Source: Candidatus Zixiibacteriota bacterium (GTDB lineage Bacteria; Zixibacteria; MSB-5A5; GN15; PGXB01). Taken from it: a stretch of DNA of 9,043 nt. Shown here in pieces: positions 1 to 6,585 of this stretch (the stretch's first letter is position 1; every line of letters starts with the position of its first letter). Made by a program: the position numbers and the translations under genes. The notes under the pieces were generated by a model. It was not told the origin of the DNA. It saw nothing but the letters and a program-made list of their open reading frames with translations, and made no database searches. The stretch spans positions 1-9,043 of the forward strand of contig JAPLUS010000144.1 in assembly GCA_026397495.1 (NCBI GenBank). The letters run 5' to 3'.

Positions 1-7
1 ATAATTT

Positions 8-1504
8 CTAAAACAAGTGCTCAAAACGAACATAAATCCGGGGCGAAGCGCCGGAGCGATCCATTCGCTTAGCCAGATTTATGCGGAACTCGTTACCAAA
101 AGAGAGACCTATACCGAGGGAATGTTTGATTTCTGAATGAGCCAGCTGACCGGCGTCATTTCCGATTTGTCCCACATTATAAAACACCCAGACGGCCATA
201 TCGGCATCGGGAAATTCCATGCCATACCCAATATCGCCCAGCCAAAATTCGGTTCCCATATATTCCTTTTGGCGATATCCATGAAGGGTTCCCAAGCCGC
301 CGAGGAAATATCTCCGCTGAAGGGGAAGATATCCTCCGGAGCCCCCATAAATAGCTTTTAGGAGAAGGCCGGTCTGCCGGCCAGTGCTTTGGTGTCGTGT
401 CAGAGACAGAAGATAGCGATTGAATCGGCAATCATTGTTCCAGCCGCCGGGAGCCCACTCCAATTCTGCCAGAGTGTTCCAGGATGAAACTCCGAATAAG
501 CTATCGGATTTCTGCGATCTCCATTCTATCTTGGCTATCCAGGAAGAGATTTCCTTAGAATCAATCTCTGCTTTTCCTATTGGGCGATAATGGCCGGCCA
601 CGGTCGAGAAGTTTTCCGCAAATCTCTTGCCTCCCCCAAAAAGTGACCAGAGACAGCGGTGCCCATCAAGCCATTTATATTTTTCGTCCCGGATACCGAA
701 TTCGCTATTGAGTGCATTGAAAAATTTATCCTCATCCTGAAAATGAATTCCAAGATAAGGTGCGGCGCCGTCAACGCGGTTATAATAGAATTTAAAAATA
801 GGAGAGAAGAGTCTTTCTTTGCGATACCATTTGGCCCATTTGTCGAATTTAATTCCATCCTTGGCACTTGATGATCGAATAGACCCATAGATAGTTGCCT
901 TCTTGGCAACCGTAATATTCCCATTAATGGCGACGATATTCCCTCTGATAACGGCGTTGTTTCCAATCTTGATATTACCGAAAACCGCGACGACATCCTC
1001 ATTAACCTCGCCCTCTATCGATATATCAGCCCAGAAACTGGCCACCGAACCGCGGATGAATTGGCTGGAGTCGATGGATACATTTTCCAGTAAAGAGATT
1101 TTATTTTGCCGACGGGATTGAAATGCTCTGGCCGGTCCGGCCGTGCTCTTCTTTAGAAAATAGATTTGGCTCTCAGCTTGAGAAGGTGTTTCTATATTAA
1201 TCCGATCAATTATGCTTACCGGATAGGTTTTGCCGGCAATGATAAAACCATTTTCATTTAGGGAAAAGTAATCATTAATGAAAATTCCTTCGGGTGTTTT
1301 CTTAACATCCTCTTTGTTGAAGATGAGTGTCTCCGTCACATCATCAATCGAAATATCAAAAACCAATTCCTTTTCGGAGACCGCCACTCTCAAGAAACAA
1401 TCTTCAATTTGAAACGGCCGGTACTTTTTATAATCATCAACGGCAAAAAGATTGGCAGCCAATATGAAACTTATTAGCGCTATCCAATTGACCTTGCGAA
1501 ACAT
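8..1504 (-). CDS. Omp85/BamA-like outer-membrane barrel protein with bactofilin-like repeat domain
   Basis: The 498-residue product starts with a signal peptide (hydrophobic stretch about residues 6-21, ending LFA before VDDYKK). Residues about 30-120 form an undefined N-terminal domain. Residues about 140-212 are a run of short hydrophobic/glycine repeats (GNIKIGNNAVIRGNIVAING) typical of the right-handed beta-helix of polymer-forming (bactofilin-like) proteins. Residues about 230-498 look like an outer-membrane barrel with alternating amphipathic strands. The LPLQRRYFLGGLGTLHGY stretch (393-410) matches the (R/Y)F-LGG-..-RGY loop-6 motif of Omp85/bacterial surface antigen barrels, and the chain ends in Phe (VRFEHLF), as barrel proteins do. 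The usual Arg of the RGY/RGF motif is His here (LHGY). There is no recognisable POTRA repeat. GGGAGAG lies just upstream of the ATG at a good spacing. The role is inferred only: an envelope protein, possibly surface or export related. The barrel family is moderately sure, the substrate unknown. Confidence 0.68.
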   Translation of the reverse strand: MFRKVNWIALISFILAANLFAVDDYKKYRPFQIEDCFLRVAVSEKELVFDISIDDVTETLIFNKEDVKKTPEGIFINDYFSLNENGFIIAGKTYPVSIIDRINIETPSQAESQIYFLKKSTAGPARAFQSRRQNKISLLENVSIDSSQFIRGSVASFWADISIEGEVNEDVVAVFGNIKIGNNAVIRGNIVAINGNITVAKKATIYGSIRSSSAKDGIKFDKWAKWYRKERLFSPIFKFYYNRVDGAAPYLGIHFQDEDKFFNALNSEFGIRDEKYKWLDGHRCLWSLFGGGKRFAENFSTVAGHYRPIGKAEIDSKEISSWIAKIEWRSQKSDSLFGVSSWNTLAELEWAPGGWNNDCRFNRYLLSLTRHQSTGRQTGLLLKAIYGGSGGYLPLQRRYFLGGLGTLHGYRQKEYMGTEFWLGDIGYGMEFPDADMAVWVFYNVGQIGNDAGQLAHSEIKHSLGIGLSFGNEFRINLAKRMDRSGASPRIYVRFEHLF

Positions 1505-1534
1505 ATCTGCTCTCCCTATCGCTCTTCCCTATAA

Positions 1535-1562
1535 AATATACTTTTTATATGTCAGGCGGCAA
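1535..1562 (-). promoter_or_regulatory. Candidate sigma-70-type promoter for the barrel gene
   Basis: Reading the minus strand, TTGCCG (1562-1557, 4 of 6 to TTGACA) is followed by a 16-base spacer and TATATT (1540-1535, 5 of 6 to TATAAT). This sits in the 73-base gap between the Nudix stop and the barrel ATG and would give a leader of about 25 bases. It suggests the barrel gene can be expressed apart from the upstream signalling genes. The region is AT-rich, so chance matches are likely. Confidence 0.33.
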
Positions 1563-1577
1563 TATATTTTGAGCTTA

Positions 1578-2144
1578 TCAGATCTCTTGTGAAAACCTTC
1601 TCTTGTAATCGCTAAACGCCTGTCGGTGTGAGGCAAAGGCAATGTTCTCCGGCAATTGGCTAAAACCAAAAAAGGCGGCCTCGGCGGCATCGTCAGCCGC
1701 CCGCAGTTGGCCGCCAATGACAGATGCTATATATAAAATCAGGAGCGCATTGGTGCGGGGGTCATCATGGCCGGTGTAAATTTCAAATAATGATTCCAAC
1801 CTTACTTCCAGTCCCGTCTCCTCTCGGATCTCTCTTAGGGCCGTTTCCGAGGGGTGCTCCGACCATTCCATAAATCCAGCGGGCAAACACCACCAGTCTA
1901 TTTTAGGCGGAGCTGCCCGTTTTACCAAGAGAACCTTATTATCTTGTATGACCAGGGCTCCTGCCGCCGGTACGGGATTGTGGTAATAAATAAAATCACA
2001 GGTAGAGTTGCTACATTTAAGCCGAACAGAATTATCGATTATATGTCGACCCAGCTTCCGGCCGCAGACGGGGCAAAAGATGTATCCTGAAAAATTATCT
2101 TTTCGCCTTAACAGACTATTGTCATCCAAGCTTCTTCTTTTCAT
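1578..2144 (-). CDS. Nudix hydrolase with N-terminal zinc ribbon
   Basis: This 188-residue protein has an N-terminal zinc ribbon (C24-x2-C27 and C44-x4-C49) followed by a Nudix fold. The Nudix box is a perfect GX5EX7REUXEEXGU match at residues 90-112, with REIREETGL carrying the metal-binding glutamates. The family hydrolyses nucleoside diphosphates linked to another moiety (for example ADP-ribose, NADH or oxidised nucleotides) to a nucleoside phosphate, using Mg2+. The substrate cannot be read from the sequence. The ribbon resembles that of NADH pyrophosphatase NudC, but the NudC SQPWPFPxS signature after the box is absent, so an ADP-ribose-pyrophosphatase-like role is as likely. The start codon overlaps the upstream phosphatase stop by one base (TGATG), which implies translational coupling, and AGGAAATGG lies a few bases upstream. 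It is probably cytoplasmic and the last gene of the signalling operon. Confidence 0.88.
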   Translation of the reverse strand: MKRRSLDDNSLLRRKDNFSGYIFCPVCGRKLGRHIIDNSVRLKCSNSTCDFIYYHNPVPAAGALVIQDNKVLLVKRAAPPKIDWWCLPAGFMEWSEHPSETALREIREETGLEVRLESLFEIYTGHDDPRTNALLILYIASVIGGQLRAADDAAEAAFFGFSQLPENIAFASHRQAFSDYKRRFSQEI

Positions 2145-4411
2145 CAGCCATTTCCTTTTCTTATCTTGAGGGCAATCAACGTTGTATCATCCCGGGGCGG
2201 ATCGGTCGGATCGAATAAACGCACCTCGGCTAAGATACCGTCTATTATTTCATTGGAATCAAGATGTCGGTGTTCAGTTAAGTACTTGAGTATTTTTTCT
2301 TCTCCGTACTCCTCATCGGCCTGGTTTTGGGCCTCCGATAACCCATCGGTATAAAGAAAGAGGATGTCATTTTTCCGTAGCTGAACAATCCCCTCTTGGT
2401 ACTCCATTCCGGCAAAAGCGCCCAGAAGTATTCCTCCCTTTGAGAGTAATTCATAGGCACCATCTTCTCTTATCAAGATGGGGTAATTGTGGCCGGCATT
2501 GGCATAATGCAATTCCTGCCTTTGTTTGTTGAACTCGCCATAAAAGAGGGTGGCGAACTTTTCGGCGGAAGTTGATTCGACAATATATTTATTGATGTTG
2601 GATAAAATATTCTTAATGTGCCCATTGTTTCCTACCTCGGAGCGAAGCATCGCCTGAATTTGGGCCACCAAGAGAGCGGCCGGCATCCCTTTGCCCGAGG
2701 CGTCGGCAATTACTATGCCGAGAGCCTCGTCGCCCTTCTGAATAAAATCATAGAAATCTCCCCCAATCGTACGGGAGGGAATGGAGCAGGCAGAAATCTG
2801 AAAGATGTCCGTTTGAGGGTAGACTTTAGGGAGCAGATCCAGTTGAATCTGGCGGGCGACCGCGATCTCTTCGTCCAGTCTTTGCTTTTCCAACGAATCG
2901 GCATAAAGTCTGGCATTGGTTAAGATGGTGATCAATTGATTTGACAGAATCCTCAGCATGGTCACATCTTCAGCATTATAGCGAAAGCCGGAGACTTTTT
3001 CCGTTAAAGCTAAAAATCCCAATAAATGATTGGCATCTTTCAGGGGCAGGATAAGCTGGACGCGCCGTTTGTCCAATTCATCAGCTAAAATACTACCGGC
3101 TCGATAGACAGCCAGCCGGTCTATCATAGTTGGCGTTTCCAATTGGCCAATGCCGCCCAACAACAGGTCGCCTCGGGGAATAATCACCTTTTCGGGGATA
3201 TTATCCGATGGGAATAGGGCGTACTCATTTATTTTATCATCGAATAACACGAAATAAATATGATCTATCAGGATCGAGCTTTTTAGTGTTTTCTCCACCA
3301 TATTTCGAATCTGGACCGGGTCAAAGACAGAAATAAGCTGTCGGGACAAAAGCTCCATAAGATTTCTATAATCAGTTCGACTTCTGAGAAATAGCCGTCT
3401 AATGATATTGTCCAATTGGGAATTGATGGGTTGAAAAAGAAACAAAGCGGCAACAATAAAAGCTATCGTAACAATTGTCGTTTTTGTCCCCATGATCGAG
3501 GTAATAAGACGATTGCCCTGATCCACAAAAAGGATATAAAGGCCGACCAAAATTCCCGATGATATTGTATAAACCAAAGATTGTCTGATAATAACGCTGA
3601 CATCAAGGAACTGATGTTTTATCAACGACCAGCCCACGGAACCGCCGCCTATGATTAGGGCCACCACGAGAATGCTCGTTTTCAGGCCGGCCGGAATATC
3701 GAAGGAAAAGATGTCCGGCATAAGGAAAGCTATGGAATAGAGTCCAATGGCAATCGATATTCCCCATATTATCACGGTCGATTGTTTCCTGAGCTGCTGG
3801 TTGGCCAATTGGGCTCGGCCTTTTAAAATGGAATAGACCGCCATGGCCACATAAATTAAATTGATAGCGGAGAAAAGTATTTTTTGGCGGCCGAGAAGAA
3901 GACTAAATCCAAGGACGGTCAATTTGAGCAGGTATAATATTGGTTTCAGGAAAAAAGAAATGAACCATCCCAAAAGAGAATTTACCCCTTCTCCTGATTG
4001 ATCTTCAAGGAGTTTAAGTATCCTCTCCGGATTGTTGAAGATAAGGACCAAAAAGAGATGGAAAACAGAAGGGAAAAATATTATGTAGCGCAATTTAGGA
4101 AACCGGAAACGGGAAAGACGGTCAATTGGAAAAACCCATGAAAACAATAAAAAGGCGGGGAAAAATAGCTCCCAAATATAGGCCAAATTATAGAGTGCTG
4201 ATTCCTCAAAAGGCGCCGCGGCTAAAGTATCGAGCCTGGCAATTGTGCCAAAAGCTAGGAAGATTGGTCCGGTAGCGGCCCAAAAGAGCATGAAGGCAGT
4301 TATTCTGTTAACGCGGCCACTCTGATCCCGAATGATGCTATAAGCCAAAAAAAGCAGAATACCGGCGAAGACAAAATATATTATGGTTAGAACCGGCTGA
4401 ATAAATTCCAT
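2144..4411 (-). CDS. Membrane-anchored GAF / PP2C (SpoIIE, RsbU-like) serine phosphatase
   Basis: The 755-residue protein has three parts. Residues 1-330 hold about nine or ten hydrophobic segments, including the SLIKHQFLDVSVIIRQSLVY stretch (262-281) seen at the end of 7TM-type N-terminal domains of bacterial kinases and phosphatases. Residues about 345-500 fit a GAF sensor domain. A short helical linker (about 503-528, EEIAVARQIQLDLLP) leads to a PP2C/SpoIIE phosphatase domain (530-751). Metal-binding motifs are intact: GGDFYD (550-555), IADASGKG (568-575), ANAGHNYP (637-644), YTDGLSEAQN (687-696) and RDDTT (740-744). Family knowledge says such enzymes dephosphorylate a phospho-Ser STAS protein, here most likely the product of 5276-4941. 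The signal sensed by the membrane or GAF part is unknown. The gene starts 18 bases after the kinase stop with no clear Shine-Dalgarno, so it may depend on coupling to that gene. Confidence 0.92.
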   Translation of the reverse strand: MEFIQPVLTIIYFVFAGILLFLAYSIIRDQSGRVNRITAFMLFWAATGPIFLAFGTIARLDTLAAAPFEESALYNLAYIWELFFPAFLLFSWVFPIDRLSRFRFPKLRYIIFFPSVFHLFLVLIFNNPERILKLLEDQSGEGVNSLLGWFISFFLKPILYLLKLTVLGFSLLLGRQKILFSAINLIYVAMAVYSILKGRAQLANQQLRKQSTVIIWGISIAIGLYSIAFLMPDIFSFDIPAGLKTSILVVALIIGGGSVGWSLIKHQFLDVSVIIRQSLVYTISSGILVGLYILFVDQGNRLITSIMGTKTTIVTIAFIVAALFLFQPINSQLDNIIRRLFLRSRTDYRNLMELLSRQLISVFDPVQIRNMVEKTLKSSILIDHIYFVLFDDKINEYALFPSDNIPEKVIIPRGDLLLGGIGQLETPTMIDRLAVYRAGSILADELDKRRVQLILPLKDANHLLGFLALTEKVSGFRYNAEDVTMLRILSNQLITILTNARLYADSLEKQRLDEEIAVARQIQLDLLPKVYPQTDIFQISACSIPSRTIGGDFYDFIQKGDEALGIVIADASGKGMPAALLVAQIQAMLRSEVGNNGHIKNILSNINKYIVESTSAEKFATLFYGEFNKQRQELHYANAGHNYPILIREDGAYELLSKGGILLGAFAGMEYQEGIVQLRKNDILFLYTDGLSEAQNQADEEYGEEKILKYLTEHRHLDSNEIIDGILAEVRLFDPTDPPRDDTTLIALKIRKGNG

Positions 4412-4429
4412 AATACCAAAAATCTGAGA

Positions 4430-4855
4430 TTAAGACAATTGTTTGCTTAAGGTTACTATGGTACCGCAGTTGCCTCGGGAGTTAAAGACAACCCTGTCCA
4501 TAAGGGATTTGACAATAAAAATTCCCCGTCCGACCTCCCTCAAGAGGTTATCATCGGTAATAGGGCTCTTAACCGTTGAGGGATCAAAGCCGCTTCCCTG
4601 ATCAGCAATTATTATTTCTATTTCCGAATTCCTCTTAGTAATAGAGACCGCAACCTCTTTCTCAAGGTCAGATTTGTTGCCATGAATAATAGCATTGTTA
4701 ACAATTTCTGTCACGGATATGGCGATATCGGCGATGGTGGATTCATTTATGGCATATCCCCGTAATATCCCCTCTAGAAAACTGTCAATATCAACCAGAT
4801 ATTCTTGTGATGATGGAATCCTGATAGTATTGTCGACTATGGTGGGTTTTTTCAT
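4430..4855 (-). CDS. RsbW-like serine kinase / anti-sigma factor (HATPase_c)
   Basis: This 141-residue protein is a stand-alone GHKL ATPase domain of the RsbW/SpoIIAB type, of typical length. Visible motifs are the N box TEIVNNAIIHGN (E50, N53, N54), the G1 box ADQGSGFDP (D85, G87, G89), the G2 region GRGIFIV (109-115) with the preceding EVGRG turn, and the terminal GTIVTL strand. In the family such proteins bind ATP, phosphorylate a STAS antagonist on Ser/Thr and sequester a sigma factor or other target. The partner STAS protein and the opposing phosphatase are encoded on either side. No sigma factor gene is in the window, so calling the target a sigma factor would be an inference. AGGATGG lies about 10 bases upstream of the ATG. 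Confidence 0.93.
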   Translation of the reverse strand: MKKPTIVDNTIRIPSSQEYLVDIDSFLEGILRGYAINESTIADIAISVTEIVNNAIIHGNKSDLEKEVAVSITKRNSEIEIIIADQGSGFDPSTVKSPITDDNLLREVGRGIFIVKSLMDRVVFNSRGNCGTIVTLSKQLS

Positions 4856-4877
4856 TTCTGCACTTCCATCCTAATAA

Positions 4878-4909
4878 AAAGGGTAGGTTGAAGACACAAC
4901 CCACCCTTT
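4878..4909 (-). terminator. Intercistronic hairpin with T-runs between STAS and kinase genes
   Basis: Arms 4878-4890 and 4897-4909 pair over 13 positions around a 6-base loop. In minus-strand RNA the single irregular position is a G-U wobble, whereas in plus-strand RNA it is an A-C mismatch, so the fold is better for transcripts of the signalling genes. A T-run follows the stem on both strands (five T on the minus strand, partly within the stem; eight T on the plus strand at 4912-4919). This looks like a rho-independent terminator or attenuator inside the operon. No promoter is evident between it and the kinase ATG 22 bases downstream, so partial read-through is likely. Confidence 0.66.
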
Positions 4910-4940
4910 GATTTTTTTTGGGTTTTAGGCCTGGCAATTC

Positions 4941-5276
4941 TTAGAACGAATTAATTGCATCCTCAACAGAATCGAATGCCTCAAATACCGTTATTAGTTT
5001 GGTAATGGTCAAAAGTGAATGAATCTTTCCGGTTACATTGGCCAGCCTTAGTTCCCCCTGATTGTTCCGGAGGGTCGTTAGGCCGGAGATCAATATACCC
5101 AGACCGGTTGAATTCATCCATTCAACTTTCGCCATATCAACCACGACCTGCTTTTTCCCAGTTTCGATTAGTTCATGGAGTCGGTCATGCAGGAGAGTCG
5201 CGTCGGGTCCGCCCATAATCTTCCCTTTTGGCTCCAGAATGGCGATACCCTTTTTCTCATAATCTGTTAATTTCAT
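4941..5276 (-). CDS. STAS-domain anti-anti-sigma factor (RsbV/SpoIIAA-like)
   Basis: This 111-residue, single-domain STAS protein has the usual length. The phosphorylation loop is WMNSTGLGIL (residues 53-62), with S56 as the likely phospho-acceptor; the usual DSSGLG aspartate is Asn here. In the family the unphosphorylated form binds the RsbW-like kinase and frees its target; the kinase phosphorylates it and a PP2C phosphatase reverses this. Both partners follow in the same direction, 85 bases downstream past a hairpin. The nearest GGAGG (5295-5291) lies 14 bases from the ATG, which is unusually far; the closer AAGAA is a weak alternative. The start is still the best, because MKLTDYEKKG begins the first STAS strand as expected. 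Confidence 0.93.
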   Translation of the reverse strand: MKLTDYEKKGIAILEPKGKIMGGPDATLLHDRLHELIETGKKQVVVDMAKVEWMNSTGLGILISGLTTLRNNQGELRLANVTGKIHSLLTITKLITVFEAFDSVEDAINSF

Positions 5277-5370
5277 TTCTTAGCCAGATGCCTCCGCTAA
5301 AGTTTGAACCGACAGTGTTATTAGTCTTCCAATAAGGACTTATCACAATACTAATTTACATTCTACCTGC

Positions 5371-5399
5371 AAAATCCACAAATATTCGACCTATGTCAA
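5371..5399 (-). promoter_or_regulatory. Possible promoter for the STAS-kinase-phosphatase operon
   Basis: On the minus strand a perfect TTGACA (5399-5394) is followed after 17 bases by GATTTT (5376-5371), which matches TATAAT at only three of six positions. This would give an untranslated leader of about 90 bases. The -35 is good and the -10 poor, so an activator or alternative sigma factor could be involved, or the match is chance. Confidence 0.25.
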
Positions 5400-5404
5400 G
5401 GCAT

Positions 5405-5419
5405 TTTTGTTTCACAAAA
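5405..5419. promoter_or_regulatory. Short dyad TTTTGT-TTC-ACAAAA, possible operator
   Basis: TTTTGT (5405-5410) and ACAAAA (5414-5419) are perfect inverted arms around a 3-base spacer. The dyad lies just upstream of the leftward TTGACA at 5399-5394, where an activator site or UP-like element would sit. It is short and AT-rich, so binding by a regulator is only a suggestion. Confidence 0.2.
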
Positions 5420-5680
5420 TGAGGCTTATTTTGCAGTTGCGAGTCATATAGATAGCTTTTAATATTTTTTTAAAGATAAGTCTGATATTTTCTTAAAAAT
5501 TAACAGATATTGAGTTTTTATGGTTTTATTGCGTTCAATTGACAAAGATTCTATGCCTCGCAGGCCTCGGCTGGTTCGTTTAAACAAGCGGCTCTGAATC
5601 GAGGTACACAAAATAATGGCAAGTCAAGGTATTGATATACAATATATTGTGATTATTTTTTACTTTCGTCAATTTTTTTA

Positions 5681-5709
5681 TTGACAGCAATGGAAATTTT
5701 GCTTAAAGT
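5681..5709 (+). promoter_or_regulatory. Candidate promoter for the thyX-nrdJ operon
   Basis: A perfect TTGACA (5681-5686), a 17-base spacer and TAAAGT (5704-5709, 4 of 6 to TATAAT) point toward thyX and would give a leader of about 170 bases. A second possible -10, TATGAT at 5850-5855, lies closer to the gene but has no good -35. Confidence 0.38.
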
Positions 5710-5719
5710 TGACGCCGGC

Positions 5720-5769
5720 CTTACGAATTATGAAACGGTTTCAAAAGAATCTGCCGTAGAGACCGTAAG
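5720..5769 (+). promoter_or_regulatory. Possible structured leader upstream of thyX
   Basis: CTTACG (5720-5725) is the reverse complement of CGTAAG (5764-5769). Inside lie the dyad GAAAC-G-GTTTC (5732-5742) and ACGGT (5735-5739), which can pair with ACCGT (5762-5766). The outer and inner pairings share bases, so they would be alternatives. The features fall just after the candidate promoter. The arms are only five or six bases, and no known riboswitch consensus is recognised. Confidence 0.18.
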
Positions 5770-5888
5770 TTATTTGTTATCATTGCCTTGTAATTATTTG
5801 TGTTATGAATGAGGATGGTAGTTTTGTCTCTAATTCTTGATTTGAAAAATATGATACAAGAAGAAGAGAAAAGAAGTATATTTTATAT

Positions 5889-6575
5889 ATGGACAGCATT
5901 AGGGTTAATCCGATGAAAAATACGACTGATATTATTGCCGAACCTTCAGTAGAATTGATGTCAATAACACCCAATGCGGAGCAGGTTATAGAATTGGCCT
6001 GCCGAACATGCTATTTATCATTTCATCGATATGATCCTCCCGCATCGACTGAGGAACTTATAAAAAAGGTCATTAATAAAAAACATCACTCAGTGCTGGA
6101 ACATGCCCTGGCGACTTTTAGAATCAAGGGCGGCTCCCGGGTGTTTACTCATGAATTGGTAAGACACCGCTTGATGTCCCCCTCACAGGAATCCCAGCGC
6201 TATGTGGAGTATGGGAAGGTACGCAATTTTGATATTGTTCTTCCACCTACCGTTGAACAAAGTGAGTTCAAAAGCCGATATTTGGAAAAGGCATCGGAAT
6301 GTGAGCAGCTTTATTCGGAAATGGTGAAGGCGGGCCTTCCGAAGGAAGATGCCCGTTATATTCTTCCCAATGCGACCACCTCCGAAATTGTCATATCGGC
6401 CAACTTTAGAGAGTACCGGCATATTTTTGAGGTCCGCTGTCATCCGCGGGCTCACTGGGAAATAAGACAAATCTGTATGATAATGCTGGAAATTATGAAG
6501 AAAGAAGCCCCGATAGTTTTTCATGATTTTCAGATTGATAAAGAAAATAATTCTGCCGCACTTATAGAATCTTAG
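5889..6575 (+). CDS. thyX: FAD-dependent thymidylate synthase ThyX
   Basis: ThyX makes dTMP from dUMP using methylene-tetrahydrofolate, FAD and NADPH, as a homotetramer in the cytoplasm. The 228-residue product has the ThyX signature RHRx7S at residues 92-102 ([11 protein letters not shown]), the upstream HHSVLEH motif (66-72), and the C-terminal [13 protein letters not shown]...AHWEIR block (171-193) with the conserved Arg residues that contact dUMP. Length is normal for the family. The start is uncertain: the first ATG has only a purine-rich tract (AAGAAG ending at 5877) 11 bases upstream, while an in-frame ATG at 5913 has AGGG eight bases upstream. Both leave the conserved fold intact, since the family core begins near VELMSITPN. 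The stop overlaps the Shine-Dalgarno of nrdJ, so the two are an operon for DNA precursors. Its presence suggests the organism may lack ThyA. Confidence 0.96.
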   Translation: MDSIRVNPMKNTTDIIAEPSVELMSITPNAEQVIELACRTCYLSFHRYDPPASTEELIKKVINKKHHSVLEHALATFRIKGGSRVFTHELVRHRLMSPSQESQRYVEYGKVRNFDIVLPPTVEQSEFKSRYLEKASECEQLYSEMVKAGLPKEDARYILPNATTSEIVISANFREYRHIFEVRCHPRAHWEIRQICMIMLEIMKKEAPIVFHDFQIDKENNSAALIES

Positions 6576-6585
6576 GAGAATATCC

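Larger units (their letters stand above)
5277..5888. other. AT-rich divergent intergenic region
   Basis: This 612-base stretch separates the leftward signalling operon from the rightward thyX operon. I see no ORF with recognisable protein features, no tRNA and no repeat array. It is strongly AT-rich apart from a GC-richer island at about 5552-5606, where CCTCG/CGAGG and an inner imperfect arm pair can fold. Candidate promoters, a short dyad beside the leftward -35 and a possible leader structure before thyX are listed separately. The CAATATATTG at 5640-5649 is a perfect 10-base palindrome but is too short to interpret. Confidence 0.6.

Noticed and set aside
577..1121. Overlapping ORFs within the barrel gene on both strands
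   Set aside because: They have low-complexity or improbable composition and no recognisable motifs, and lie wholly within a well-supported gene; the same holds for those inside the phosphatase, thyX and nrdJ.
8..1504. Plain bactofilin cytoskeletal protein
   Set aside because: Only about 70 residues resemble the bactofilin repeat; the signal peptide, Omp85-like motif and terminal Phe point to an envelope barrel protein.
1578..2144. NADH pyrophosphatase NudC
   Set aside because: Zinc ribbon plus Nudix box fit, but the NudC signature SQPWPFPxS downstream of the box is missing and the protein is short for that family.
5552..5606. tRNA-like sequence (TGGTTCG) in the GC-richer island
   Set aside because: No acceptor stem, anticodon arm or full T-arm can be formed; only a short imperfect hairpin is supported.
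5730..5759. Nine-codon leader peptide ORF (ATG at 5730)
   Set aside because: No Shine-Dalgarno, no run of a regulatory amino acid and no attenuator terminator following it.
5690..5888. Cobalamin riboswitch upstream of thyX-nrdJ
   Set aside because: NrdJ needs B12, so I looked for the B12-box and paired elements, but no recognisable consensus is present and the leader is short for that class.
5780..5974. Small leftward ORF of 64 residues across the thyX start
   Set aside because: It has a hydrophobic stretch, but it overlaps the thyX coding start in antisense, has no good ribosome site and is explained by AT-rich DNA.
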